From positions 124,001 to 188,000 of the forward strand of contig RDOG01000002.1 in the NCBI GenBank assembly GCA_011365055.1: 64,000 nucleotides of DNA, in the 5' to 3' direction. This document shows positions 55,119-63,802 of the stretch, in pieces. Position 1 is the stretch's first letter; each line of letters starts with the position of its first letter. The notes below the pieces were generated by a model that ran no database searches, was not told the DNA's origin, and saw only the letters and a list, made by a program, of their open reading frames with translations. This stretch comes from Promethearchaeota archaeon (lineage in GTDB: Archaea; Asgardarchaeota; Lokiarchaeia; Helarchaeales; RDOG01). The position numbers and the translations under genes are program-made.

Positions 55119-56429
55119 TCAAGAAGTAAGATATCGAAGGATGATGTCGTGAATATCAGTAATTTTCATTAATCCGAGCTTTTTTTGGTTGAAACTGGGA
55201 TGAGAGAGCATTAAAGGAACTTTCATAGTTTCAGGAATGGGCAAATCATGTGAATGAATATGATGATAAACCGTTTTTCCATCAGTTACAGCAATAATAT
55301 CTGCAGAATTTTCCATTTTTAATATTCTTGCTAATTGGTCCACTACAATGATGTTATTAGTATCAATTGTATGCAGCAACCATTCATCAATGGAATGGAA
55401 TGCACCATCAATCAACTTTTTTGCATTTTTATTTCCATTGTAGCCTAGCGGATCTGTTCCCTCAAATTCATATTTCGTTAATTCACCTTTGAATTCTATT
55501 TTTCCAAACCCTTTTTTTCCCCTAATTTCTATAATTCCTTCATTTTTTGATATCATCTTCTCCCTATATGCAATATATTGGACACCTGGAAGATTCAAGA
55601 TGAATTCAATTAGATTTAATTCATATTCCCCATATTTTTCTAAATTTTTAATTGATAAAGAATCATTCCAATTTTTTCCTTTGAAATAAAAAAAACCAAC
55701 TGCCCCAAAATCAACATAATAATCCTCTAAAAAATATAAACCTTTATTTGTAAAAAAATCTTGAATATTTAATGATGATTTAGCGGAATAATTACCGTGA
55801 TCTGATGTTATAATGATTAAGCATTTATCAAATATTTTTCTTTCTTCAAGTTCATTGATAATTTTTCCAATATCTTTATCAATTCTTTTCAATGTTCTTA
55901 AATAATGCTTGGATTCTGATCCAAATGAATGCAATTTTTCATCTGATTCGAAATACCAGCAAGTAATAAGTTTAGGTAAAGAATGTTTCTCGAGGAAACT
56001 ACTAAAATTAAAAGAAATTTTTCGAACAACGTTAAAATTCGTGTGAGTAGCACCTTTTATAACACCATTAAAAATAACAAGCGATGGACCTTTAATCTTT
56101 TCATAAATTGTTTGAACATCATTTGTTTTTATATCATCATTAATTAATTTTAATCCTTCTAAACCCTTTGTATAATCATGAATTTTTTCATTTTTTTTAT
56201 CAAACCATTTTATTGACGGAATTTTATAATAATCTTGATATTTTCCCGTAAAAATTGATACATGAGATGGTAGTGTTGTGCTTGGAAACGTCGTCACACA
56301 ACAATCAGAATAATGAGAATTTGCAAAAAGAGATTTAATATTTGGTAATGCATCAGAATTAATCAAATTATAAAATTGATCTGCCCTGATGTCATCAATG
56401 ATGATTAAAATAATTGACTCAATTTTCAA
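55119..56429 (-). CDS. Alkaline phosphatase-superfamily phosphodiesterase
   Basis: A 436-residue protein of the type I phosphodiesterase/nucleotide pyrophosphatase family: IIIDDIRADQF supplies the first metal Asp; TTFPSTTLPSHVSIFTG carries the nucleophile Thr and the P-x-H motif; ITSDHGNYS gives the later Asp-His pair; HSHDLPIPETMKVPL the last His. It hydrolyses phosphodiesters or phosphomonoesters, target unknown. No signal peptide is seen, so probably cytosolic. TTG start with AAAGGTAG, 5 bases after the acyl-CoA synthetase gene. Confidence 0.8.
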   Translation of the reverse strand: MKIESIILIIIDDIRADQFYNLINSDALPNIKSLFANSHYSDCCVTTFPSTTLPSHVSIFTGKYQDYYKIPSIKWFDKKNEKIHDYTKGLEGLKLINDDIKTNDVQTIYEKIKGPSLVIFNGVIKGATHTNFNVVRKISFNFSSFLEKHSLPKLITCWYFESDEKLHSFGSESKHYLRTLKRIDKDIGKIINELEERKIFDKCLIIITSDHGNYSAKSSLNIQDFFTNKGLYFLEDYYVDFGAVGFFYFKGKNWNDSLSIKNLEKYGEYELNLIEFILNLPGVQYIAYREKMISKNEGIIEIRGKKGFGKIEFKGELTKYEFEGTDPLGYNGNKNAKKLIDGAFHSIDEWLLHTIDTNNIIVVDQLARILKMENSADIIAVTDGKTVYHHIHSHDLPIPETMKVPLMLSHPSFNQKKLGLMKITDIHDIILRYLTS

Positions 56430-56434
56430 TTCTG

Positions 56435-57847
56435 CTACCTTTGACGAGATTCTAAAAAAGATTTGTATTTATGTAAAACTCCAAGGCAGCGAATAGCTAA
56501 TTGAACATCATTTAAGACTGGAATATCGTATTTTAATCCTTCATCTACGAACTTTTGAACCATCCAAGGTGGTGAAAATGCCACAAAAATACTGGGTTTT
56601 TTATATTTTTGATTTAATTTCTGAATTTTTTTTGCATTACTCTCAAAAGTACTACCTAATATTTTAAAAATCTCTTCTGGGATGCAAAAAATCTGTAGAA
56701 ACATATCAACGTTTGGATCTTCCAATAAAGCTTCTACACATATTTCATACATTTGGAGTTGAGCGGGACCTAAATCCACAGGGTTCTTAAGTGAAACAAA
56801 ATGAGGGGCTTTTTCTTTCATCTTTTCAAAAGTTCCAGAATCGAGTGTCGCTAATTCTAAACCTTGCATCGTCATTTCATCACAAGCTAGTATTCCCAAA
56901 CTTCCACTAGCTGTAATGATACCGACTTTATTACCTTTAGGTAAAGGTTGTGATGCAAGAATTTTTGAAAATGCAAATAATTCATAAAAATTTTTTGCTC
57001 TTATTACTCCAGTTTGATCGAAAACGCCTTGATATATTGCATCATTTCCCGCAATTGAAGCAGTATGAGAGTATGCAGCCCGGGCACCAACTTGAGTTCG
57101 CCCATTTTTAACAATTACCAAAGGTTTTTTCTTTGTAAAACGAGAAATAGTATTTAAAAAGCGTTTATCACCCTTAGAAACACCTTCTAAATACATTGAA
57201 ACCACTTTTGTACCCTTATCCTCTAATAGATAATCTAACAAATCATTTTCATTAACATCGATTTTATTCCCCATAGAAATTACTTTATTAAAGCGTAATC
57301 CCTGACTTTTTGCAAGATCGATAATAATATTTCCTAACACACCACTTTGACTGATAATTGAGATGGGACCAGGATCTAATCGTCCAAAAATGGTATCTGT
57401 TGTCGTAAACTCATTAGTGAAATTAGTAATACCAACACAATTTGGCCCTATAACTCGTACTTTTCCTTTACTATCTCGAATTAAAGTTTCGAGTTCCTGT
57501 TGAATCTTAATAAGATCAGGATCACCAGTCTCAGAAAACCCTGAAGATTCCAAGACTATTACATTTACTCCTTTTTTTATTGATTCCTTAAAAACAGTCA
57601 AAACTTGCCTAGTATTGACAAGAATTAGAGCTAATTCGATAGGATCAGGAATTTCAAGAATAGATTTATATGATTTCTTTCCAAAAATAGTATCTTTTTT
57701 GAAGTTTATGGGATAAGCAGAGAAATCTTTATTTTTATCTGCTCTTTCTAATAAATATTTAGTTTGATAATAGCCAAATTTAGGAATTTCAGTAGCTCCA
57801 ATAATTGCAACGGATCTAGGATTGAAAAAAATGTCCAATTCATTCAT
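56435..57847 (-). CDS. ADP-forming acetate/acyl-CoA synthetase, alpha subunit
   Basis: A 470-residue CoA-binding/ligase protein: FNPRSVAIIGAT opens the CoA-binding domain; GPNCVGITNF, GNIIIDLAKSQGLRFNKVISMGNK, and AAYSHTASIAGND (phospho-His) are the ACS alpha-subunit motifs. It converts acyl-CoA and ADP to acid, CoA and ATP. The ATP-grasp beta subunit is not fused and not adjacent, so it must lie elsewhere. ATG start. Confidence 0.88.
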   Translation of the reverse strand: MNELDIFFNPRSVAIIGATEIPKFGYYQTKYLLERADKNKDFSAYPINFKKDTIFGKKSYKSILEIPDPIELALILVNTRQVLTVFKESIKKGVNVIVLESSGFSETGDPDLIKIQQELETLIRDSKGKVRVIGPNCVGITNFTNEFTTTDTIFGRLDPGPISIISQSGVLGNIIIDLAKSQGLRFNKVISMGNKIDVNENDLLDYLLEDKGTKVVSMYLEGVSKGDKRFLNTISRFTKKKPLVIVKNGRTQVGARAAYSHTASIAGNDAIYQGVFDQTGVIRAKNFYELFAFSKILASQPLPKGNKVGIITASGSLGILACDEMTMQGLELATLDSGTFEKMKEKAPHFVSLKNPVDLGPAQLQMYEICVEALLEDPNVDMFLQIFCIPEEIFKILGSTFESNAKKIQKLNQKYKKPSIFVAFSPPWMVQKFVDEGLKYDIPVLNDVQLAIRCLGVLHKYKSFLESRQR

Positions 57848-57940
57848 ATCATTACAGAATTAAATTAAAATTTATTTTTTTTGTCAATTATTTTAAAAAA
57901 AATAAAATAGAAGAAAATATTTTATTTTAAAAAAAAGAAA

Positions 57941-59104
57941 TTATGACCATTCATTACCGCAATTTAAGCACCTATGTTTTTTACCATACACAGGTTGCCC
58001 TGCGGCTACTGTTAGAAGTTTAGATCTATCTTGTTCATCTTTATATCTGCTTGATCCACACCTCGGACATTGTAAAGTTCCACTAGTTCCCCATGGAACG
58101 TGTGCTACGACCGTACCTTTACCAACCGCTTTTTCTTCATCTTCTGGAGCGGGTGCTAATGGTATTTCTTCAGGAGGTGGAGCTTTTATGGCCTCAATTT
58201 CTCCTTCTAGTTGTGAAATACGTTGATCAGCATCTTTGAGTGCATTATTTAATTCTTCTATTTCATTTTGTTTTTGAACAAGCAAATCACCTTGTTCACC
58301 AGCACTTGCTAAATTCTTTTCCAATTCTGTAATTTTAGCTGAAAGAGTCTGAATTTCTTGGTTCTTATCCCCGAGTTGAGAACCAATAGCAGATAATTCA
58401 TTTATTTTATTATCTTTCTCAGATAATGAACCTTGTAATTCATTTATTTTTGATTGTAAAATACTTACTTCCTCATCTTTATTTCCAGCTGCAGATTCAA
58501 CAGATGATAATTTACTTTGTAATTCAGAAAGTTGTCCTTCTAATCCTGAAATTTTACCTTGTGAATCAGAAAGTTGTCCTTCTAATCCTGAAATTTTACT
58601 TTCTAATTCTGAATTTTTTGTATCTTTTTCCTTTAAACTATTTTCTAATTCGAGAATTTGTGTTTTTGCAGTATTTAATTGATTTTCTAACTCACCATAC
58701 GATTGCGTTAATTTAGCTCCATCTTCCTCCAACTCTTTAATTTCCTTGTCTCGAGCTTCAAGTTCACCGGTTTTTACGTCAAGGTCATTCTTTACATTAC
58801 CGAGATCTTTTTTGATTTCTTCAAGTTCATCACGGGTATTATTTAAAAGTCCAGTTAAGTCATTTTTTTCTGCTTCAGTATTATCAAGCTGTTCTTTGGT
58901 TGCAGCTAATGTTTCATTAATTGTTTCAATCCGTAATTCCGTAGCACTTACTTTAGATTCAGCTGCTTGTACGGTATCTTTTAGTTGGCTAACTTCTTTT
59001 TCCAAGTTTTCAATTTTATCCCTTGAATCTATTAGAACTCTTCCTGATACTTTATAATCTTTTTCTGGTTTTTCGAGAATCTTAACCCATTCTAAATCTT
59101 CCAT
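57941..59104 (-). CDS. Long coiled-coil protein with C-terminal zinc ribbon
   Basis: A 387-residue protein. Residues 20-300 are a long coiled coil of heptads (ENLEKEVSQLKDTVQAAESK, NKINELSAIGSQL), including a near-repeat (KISGLEGQLSDSQG/ELQS) encoded by a DNA repeat at 58524-58599. A Pro/Glu linker (EAIKAPPPEEIPLAPAPEDE) follows. The C terminus (about 340-387) is a zinc ribbon, C-P-R-C and C-L-N-C, about 40 apart. It is a scaffold-like protein; function unknown. ATG 59104 has AGGTG upstream. Confidence 0.65.
   Translation of the reverse strand: MEDLEWVKILEKPEKDYKVSGRVLIDSRDKIENLEKEVSQLKDTVQAAESKVSATELRIETINETLAATKEQLDNTEAEKNDLTGLLNNTRDELEEIKKDLGNVKNDLDVKTGELEARDKEIKELEEDGAKLTQSYGELENQLNTAKTQILELENSLKEKDTKNSELESKISGLEGQLSDSQGKISGLEGQLSELQSKLSSVESAAGNKDEEVSILQSKINELQGSLSEKDNKINELSAIGSQLGDKNQEIQTLSAKITELEKNLASAGEQGDLLVQKQNEIEELNNALKDADQRISQLEGEIEAIKAPPPEEIPLAPAPEDEEKAVGKGTVVAHVPWGTSGTLQCPRCGSSRYKDEQDRSKLLTVAAGQPVYGKKHRCLNCGNEWS
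58524..58599. repeat. 42-base in-gene direct repeat (14-residue heptad pair)
   Basis: An identical 34-base sequence (TCAGAAAGTTGTCC...) occurs at 58524-58557 and 58566-58599. The 42-base period is 14 codons, so it preserves the coiled-coil heptads of the host protein. Confidence 0.8.
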
Positions 59105-59238
59105 TATTTCATACACCTATAATTCATTTCATACTCACATATTGTAGAAATTCGGGATTTTGCAATAATTGATAAATTTTCAATTTTTATAATAATTAAT
59201 GGACGATGATATTTTAAGAATTAGATCGGTTGTTTTTT

Positions 59239-59535
59239 ATGAAAAAACAAAAATCCTTATTCGATATTGTTGAACCAAAATCGAAAAAAAAGAAAAAAGA
59301 AATTAAAAATTTAGCCAAGGATAAAGAAAATATTTTAAATGATGATTTAAAAATTGCTGAAATCAATAAAGGCATTAAATTAGAAAAAGAAATTAAAATT
59401 ATTCCAAAAATTGAGATGTATACATGCAATTGTGGTTTAAAAATTCATTGGAAAATAGCCGAAGCAAGAAAACAATGCCCTCAATGTAACCAAAAAATTG
59501 ATCCTAATGAAATTTTTGATTTCGTGCCAGAATAA
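59239..59535 (+). CDS. Small Lys-rich protein with zinc ribbon
   Basis: A 98-residue protein. Residues 1-55 are Lys-rich and charged (EPKSKKKKKEIKNLAKDK). Residues 60-90 hold C-N-C ... C-P-Q-C (YTCNCGLKIHWKIAEARKQCPQCNQK), a small zinc ribbon. A nucleic-acid-binding protein is likely but unproven. ATG at 59239 preferred over TTG 59230. Confidence 0.6.
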   Translation: MKKQKSLFDIVEPKSKKKKKEIKNLAKDKENILNDDLKIAEINKGIKLEKEIKIIPKIEMYTCNCGLKIHWKIAEARKQCPQCNQKIDPNEIFDFVPE

Positions 59536-59576
59536 TTTTTTAAATTATGATGGAAAAAATAATTTGGTGATTTATC

Positions 59577-60083
59577 ATGTCTAAAGAAGTCTTTGAAGAG
59601 GTTTTTCATCCCGGCAACACTCTCCGAGTTACAGACGTTAAAGAATATAAAAAAGTAATTAATGATTTAATTTTCAATAAAGATATATTAAATATTATAA
59701 AAACTCTTGATATAAAAAAAGAAATCGTAATATTAGAAGAAATATCAGATAAAGCTAACGTTGATTTTGAAATTTTAAGAGAAATATTATGGTATTTATA
59801 TGAAAACAAATTGATAACTTTCTGTAGCATTCTTCCATTTACTGAAACTGAATTTCAATTAGATGATTCAATAAAATCACTTCAAAGATTTCAAGGAATA
59901 GGATTGATTGATCAAAAATATATTGAAGATTCAACCATGTTATTGGAAAAAACGATTCCTTTGATTAATGAGGTAAAATATTCCCTTGATGAAATTTCAA
60001 AGATAGTAAACGAACCTCCCATAAAAATAAAAGAATTGTTAAAAAGATTTAAAATTGACTGGTTATTATTAGATTTAGAGTAA
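59577..60083 (+). CDS. Winged-helix-like hypothetical protein
   Basis: A 168-residue protein. Residues 45-85 look like a winged helix (IVILEEISDKANVDFEILREILWYLYENKLI), and the C-terminal part has a second HTH-like stretch (EVKYSLDEISKIVNEPPIKI). DNA or protein binding is possible. GGTGA precedes the ATG. It ends two bases from the convergent nitroreductase gene. Confidence 0.5.
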   Translation: MSKEVFEEVFHPGNTLRVTDVKEYKKVINDLIFNKDILNIIKTLDIKKEIVILEEISDKANVDFEILREILWYLYENKLITFCSILPFTETEFQLDDSIKSLQRFQGIGLIDQKYIEDSTMLLEKTIPLINEVKYSLDEISKIVNEPPIKIKELLKRFKIDWLLLDLE

Positions 60084-60084
60084 T

Positions 60085-60612
60085 TTAAAAATTTATTTTT
60101 TCATTATATTTATTTAAATAGGTAATCGTCTTAAGTTCTTTCCTTGAGCTAGTTTTTTTTAGATTATCGGCAGGATATCCTAATGCAATTACAGCTTGTA
60201 ATTCGAATGTTTTAGGTACTTCCAAAATAACTTCAACATTTTGCCTTTGATTTAAAATTTCGCCGATCCAGACGCCCCCCAACCCCAATACGTGAATTGC
60301 CAACATCATATTTTCAATACAAGCACCAAGGGCTTGAATATCTTTGGTTCTATTATAACCTTCATCTTCTTTAAAAAAAACTGCAATTAAAACGTTTGCA
60401 GAGCTCAAGATCGTTCCATATTTTGTACAACTAGCAATTTTTTCTTTAATTTCATTATTTTTTATAACTATAAAGGTCCATGGTTGGTTATTCAATCCGG
60501 ATGGAGCTTGTCTTCCACATTCAAGGATTTCTTTTATTTTATTATCTTCTACTTGCTGATCCTTAAATTTTCTAACACTGAATCTTGTTTTAATAAAATT
60601 TAATTGGCTCAT
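60085..60612 (-). CDS. Nitroreductase-family FMN oxidoreductase
   Basis: A 175-residue nitroreductase: TRFSVRKFKDQQV at the start; ILECGRQAPSGLNNQPWTFIVI with the FMN-binding Ser-Gly and Asn-Gln-Pro; GACIENMMLAIHVLGLGGVWIGEI; and ALGYPAD near the end. It is a homodimeric NAD(P)H-dependent FMN enzyme; the electron acceptor is unknown. ATG start. Confidence 0.9.
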   Translation of the reverse strand: MSQLNFIKTRFSVRKFKDQQVEDNKIKEILECGRQAPSGLNNQPWTFIVIKNNEIKEKIASCTKYGTILSSANVLIAVFFKEDEGYNRTKDIQALGACIENMMLAIHVLGLGGVWIGEILNQRQNVEVILEVPKTFELQAVIALGYPADNLKKTSSRKELKTITYLNKYNEKINF

Positions 60613-60714
60613 AATTTAAGACTCCTTAAATCAATTCAAAATATTCTACATAATTTAAATATTTGTATTTAAATTAAGTTTTCAGTAAGACATTTCTTAT
60701 AAAGAGTGAGGAAA

Positions 60715-61335
60715 ATGGCACATTCAAAAAAGATTACGGTGTTGGGAATTTCAGGAAGTCCCCGTGTAGGAGCTACGGATTTTATCGTTAATTTTGCATT
60801 AGAACAGCTTAAAAAAAAGGCTAATTTTGAAACTAAATATTTCACTGTAGCAAAAAAAAAAATCAATTTCTGCATTCATTGTGATTATTGTGTCAAAAAT
60901 AAAAAAGGTTGCGTTCAGAAAGATGATATGAATGAACTCTATCCTCTATTAGAAAGTGCAGATGGAATTTTGATTGGCACACCGATTTATCAAGGGACTG
61001 TTTCTGCCCAAATAAAAGCAGTACTCGATAGATGCAGGGCTTTAGTTGCTAAAAATTCCGAAATTTTTAAAAATAAAGTGGGTGCTGGAATTGCTGTGGG
61101 AGGAGATAGGATGGGAGGACAAGAAATTGCTTTACAAACCCTCCATAATTTTTATATTATAAGTGAAATGATACCAGTTGGAGGAGGCTCGTGGGGAGCT
61201 AATCTTGGAGGCACAGTATGGTCAAAGGATAGATTAGCTGAAGGCGCACGTGAAGATGAAGAAGGACAAAGAACAGTTAAAAAATTAATTAAAAATTTCG
61301 TAAGAATGATTAAAAAAATTAATTTATTGGAATAA
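60715..61335 (+). CDS. Iron-sulfur flavoprotein (NADPH-dependent FMN reductase family)
   Basis: A 206-residue flavodoxin-fold protein: GISGSPRVGATDF binds the FMN phosphate; GTPIYQGTVSAQIKAVLDR is the second FMN loop. A compact cluster motif C53-x2-C56-x2-C59-x6-C66 (CIHCDYC ... GC) matches the [4Fe-4S] of archaeal iron-sulfur flavoproteins. It would carry electrons between ferredoxin-like donors and acceptors such as oxygen or hydrogen peroxide. ATG 60715 has GTGAGG just before. Confidence 0.85.
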   Translation: MAHSKKITVLGISGSPRVGATDFIVNFALEQLKKKANFETKYFTVAKKKINFCIHCDYCVKNKKGCVQKDDMNELYPLLESADGILIGTPIYQGTVSAQIKAVLDRCRALVAKNSEIFKNKVGAGIAVGGDRMGGQEIALQTLHNFYIISEMIPVGGGSWGANLGGTVWSKDRLAEGAREDEEGQRTVKKLIKNFVRMIKKINLLE

Positions 61336-61348
61336 GGTTTGATTAAAA

Positions 61349-61798
61349 ATGAGTGAAGAAGAATTTAAAACTTCTATTAGAGCAAGTATGGATAAAAATA
61401 ATCCTGGGAAAATAGTTATTATTGAAACAGGTATAAAAAATCTACCTAAAATCTATGTTGATGATGAACACGAAGAACCAGATAAAATGCTAGGACCTGA
61501 TCCATCTAGATTATTAACGTCTGCCATTGTTGGTTGTTTAAGTGCATCCTATGTTTATTGCATGCAAAAGAAAAACTTGAATTTTGATAGATACGAAGTG
61601 GAAGCCGATTATATTGGGGAACGAAATGAAGAAGGACTCTGGCGAGTTAAAGAAATAAATATTAAATTAAAACCAGATAGTGATGATGAAAACATAAAAA
61701 AACGGATTAAGCAATGCTCGAAAATATTTGAAAGAACTTGTACAGTAACTGAATCTGTTAGGGCAGGAATAAAAGTAAATGTGGATATTGATATTTAA
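61349..61798 (+). CDS. OsmC-family protein (first of tandem pair)
   Basis: A 149-residue OsmC-like protein. The first Cys is in IVGCLSASYVYC, the second in RTCTVTESVRAGI, the usual thiol pair for peroxide or organic hydroperoxide reduction. DMP/LGPDPSRLL is the family's P-x3-LL motif. It lies 14 bases after the flavoprotein gene and 15 before its paralogue; a thiol-based stress or sulfur role is likely. Confidence 0.85.
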   Translation: MSEEEFKTSIRASMDKNNPGKIVIIETGIKNLPKIYVDDEHEEPDKMLGPDPSRLLTSAIVGCLSASYVYCMQKKNLNFDRYEVEADYIGERNEEGLWRVKEINIKLKPDSDDENIKKRIKQCSKIFERTCTVTESVRAGIKVNVDIDI

Positions 61799-61813
61799 AT
61801 GGAGGTGTTTAAG

Positions 61814-62254
61814 TTGTCAAAAGAGTTGAAAAGTAAAGTAACGTTAGAATTAGAGAGAGAAATGATATTTAAATGTGATCCGAATGAGATGAAAATCCAA
61901 GATTGTTATATTGATGAAACTAATGAAGATTTGGATATGTTGGGACCAAATCCTGTTAAATTATTAGCTTCGGCAGTATTAGGATGTTTGAGTGCTAGTT
62001 TAATATTCTGCATTCAAAAAAAGAATTTGACTTTAAAGGATTTTAAATCAGAAGCAGAAATTATTATCGCTCGAAATGAAGAAGGATTGTTTCGAGTTAA
62101 AGAAATTAACGTTGAATTACAACCTAAAACCAATGATCCCGAAATAATTAGAAGAATTGATCAATGTAAAAAAATTTTTGAGCGGTATTGTACAATTACT
62201 GAATCCGTAAGAGCAGGAATTCCGGTCAATTTAAATATTGATATAAAAAAATAA
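61814..62254 (+). CDS. OsmC-family protein (second of tandem pair)
   Basis: A 146-residue paralogue: VLGCLSASLIFC and RYCTITESVRAGI keep both cysteines. An in-frame ATG directly follows the previous stop (61799), but the GGAGGTG ribosome site lies inside that stretch and points to the TTG at 61814. The paralogues match from residue 20 on. Confidence 0.85.
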   Translation: MSKELKSKVTLELEREMIFKCDPNEMKIQDCYIDETNEDLDMLGPNPVKLLASAVLGCLSASLIFCIQKKNLTLKDFKSEAEIIIARNEEGLFRVKEINVELQPKTNDPEIIRRIDQCKKIFERYCTITESVRAGIPVNLNIDIKK

Positions 62255-62257
62255 AAT

Positions 62258-62605
62258 TTAAAAGGTAATTATACTAAATCCTTTGTCAATATATTTACTC
62301 ATGCTTGGATGACCCATCAATTCATCACATGTTGGAAATTTTAATTCCTTCACTTTTTCTAATGTTCCCATTTTATTGCTGCACGCCTTACAATAACAGT
62401 CAATTAATCCCATATTTTTTAATTTCATATATAAATCAAAGAAAGGATTTTTATCATTTTCGAATTCTCCCGCTAATTTTGTTGCAGAACCTTCAACAAT
62501 GACTTTCACATCGTGCCCCTTTTCATTAAGATCTATCGCATTTATGATCACGTGTATAAAACACATTGGATCTCCATTAAAAGCAAATAAAGCAAATTTT
62601 CCCAT
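62258..62605 (-). CDS. DsrE-like sulfur-carrier-fold protein
   Basis: A 115-residue DsrE/YchN-like protein: MGKFALFAFNGDPMCFIHVI, then VKVIVEGSATKL, and a Cys-rich loop (LIDCYCKACSNKMG) where DsrE proteins have their active Cys. Its place by the OsmC pair suggests sulfur or thiol handling. AGGAGA precedes the ATG. Confidence 0.7.
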   Translation of the reverse strand: MGKFALFAFNGDPMCFIHVIINAIDLNEKGHDVKVIVEGSATKLAGEFENDKNPFFDLYMKLKNMGLIDCYCKACSNKMGTLEKVKELKFPTCDELMGHPSMSKYIDKGFSIITF

Positions 62606-62646
62606 CTTTTCATTCTCCTAATAAAGAATTTTTTTAAAATAAAAAA

Positions 62647-63801
62647 TCAATGGTTATATATACCTGCTAGAGCATTTTGAGAAATAACAACACGTTGAAT
62701 TTGGCTAGTTCCTTCATAGATTTCTAAAACTTTTGCATCTCGTACAAGTTTTTCAACAGGATTTGTTCTTAAATATCCACGACCACCCCATATTTGAAGA
62801 CAATCGAGGGCAGAACGCATCGCTACTTCACTAGAATACACTTTTGCACAACTTGATAATGTAGTATTAGGAGTTCCTTGATCAATTAACCAAGCGGACT
62901 TGTAAGTTAGTCCTCTGGATGCTTCAATCCCAACGACCATGTTGGCAATCAATTCTTGAACCATTTGAAATTTATCTAAGGTAACAGTAAATGCTTCTCT
63001 TTTCTTGGCATATTCAGTTGCAAGATCTAATGCTCTTCTCGTTAAACCAATTGCAAAAGCTCCAATGGCAGGACGGGATGCATTAAAAGTCCCCATTGCT
63101 ATGTCAAATCCCTTTCCTTCTTCACTTAATAAATTTTCTTTTGGGATTCTGGCATTTTTAAAGAAAACTGCACATGTAGGTGATTCTCTAAGCCCTAATT
63201 TTTTAACAGGTGGACCCGCTTTTACGCCAGAGGTCTCTTTAGGAACGATAAAAGCACTTAATTCCTTTCTTTTTTCTCCCGTTTTAGCAAATACTACAAA
63301 TAGATCTGCCACGCTTGCATTTGTGATCCAGAATTTATTTCCATCAATTACATATTCATCTCCTTCTTTCCAAGCTTTACATTGAATCCCCGCAACATCG
63401 GAACCCACAACTGTTTCAGAACATGCAAATGAAACAAATGACAGTTTTTGAGTTAATGGACTCAGAAATTTTTGTTTTTGTTCTTCTGTACCCGCCAATA
63501 AAATGGGTTCAAACCCTAAAGAATTAACATTCATGGAGGTGGCTACTCCAGCACCACCATAAGCTATTTCTTCTGTAATTATTACTTCATCTAATAGGTT
63601 TAGTCCTCGACCACCATATTTTTTTGGGATTCTAACATTCATAAAACCTTTTTGAAATGCTTTCTTCATAATATCCCAAGGAAATTCATCTTTTTCATCA
63701 AATTCGCCTACTTTTGGAACTATTTCTTTTAAAGTGAATTCCCTCACTTCTTTTCTTAATTTTTCCTGTTCTTTACTAAAATTAAAATCCATATCATTCA
63801 C
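62647..63801 (-). CDS. Acyl-CoA dehydrogenase
   Basis: A 384-residue flavoenzyme: FACSETVVGSDVAG and FWITNASVADLF bind FAD/CoA; ALDCLQIWGGRGYLRTNPVEKLVRDAKVLEIYEGTSQIQ contains the catalytic Glu (EIYEG) of the family. It dehydrogenates acyl-CoA in fatty acid or amino acid breakdown. The GTG start at 63801 lies one base after the upstream stop; the ATG at 63792 is an alternative. Confidence 0.92.
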   Translation of the reverse strand: MNDMDFNFSKEQEKLRKEVREFTLKEIVPKVGEFDEKDEFPWDIMKKAFQKGFMNVRIPKKYGGRGLNLLDEVIITEEIAYGGAGVATSMNVNSLGFEPILLAGTEEQKQKFLSPLTQKLSFVSFACSETVVGSDVAGIQCKAWKEGDEYVIDGNKFWITNASVADLFVVFAKTGEKRKELSAFIVPKETSGVKAGPPVKKLGLRESPTCAVFFKNARIPKENLLSEEGKGFDIAMGTFNASRPAIGAFAIGLTRRALDLATEYAKKREAFTVTLDKFQMVQELIANMVVGIEASRGLTYKSAWLIDQGTPNTTLSSCAKVYSSEVAMRSALDCLQIWGGRGYLRTNPVEKLVRDAKVLEIYEGTSQIQRVVISQNALAGIYNH

Positions 63802-63802
63802 A

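Noticed and set aside
58524..58599. CRISPR-like repeat
   Set aside because: Only two copies with an 8-base spacer, in phase with coding heptads; it is an in-gene duplication.
58426..59057. Antisense open frames opposite the coiled-coil gene
   Set aside because: Low-complexity heptad codons leave the other strand open; the translated residues are Leu/Phe or Ser-rich without pattern.
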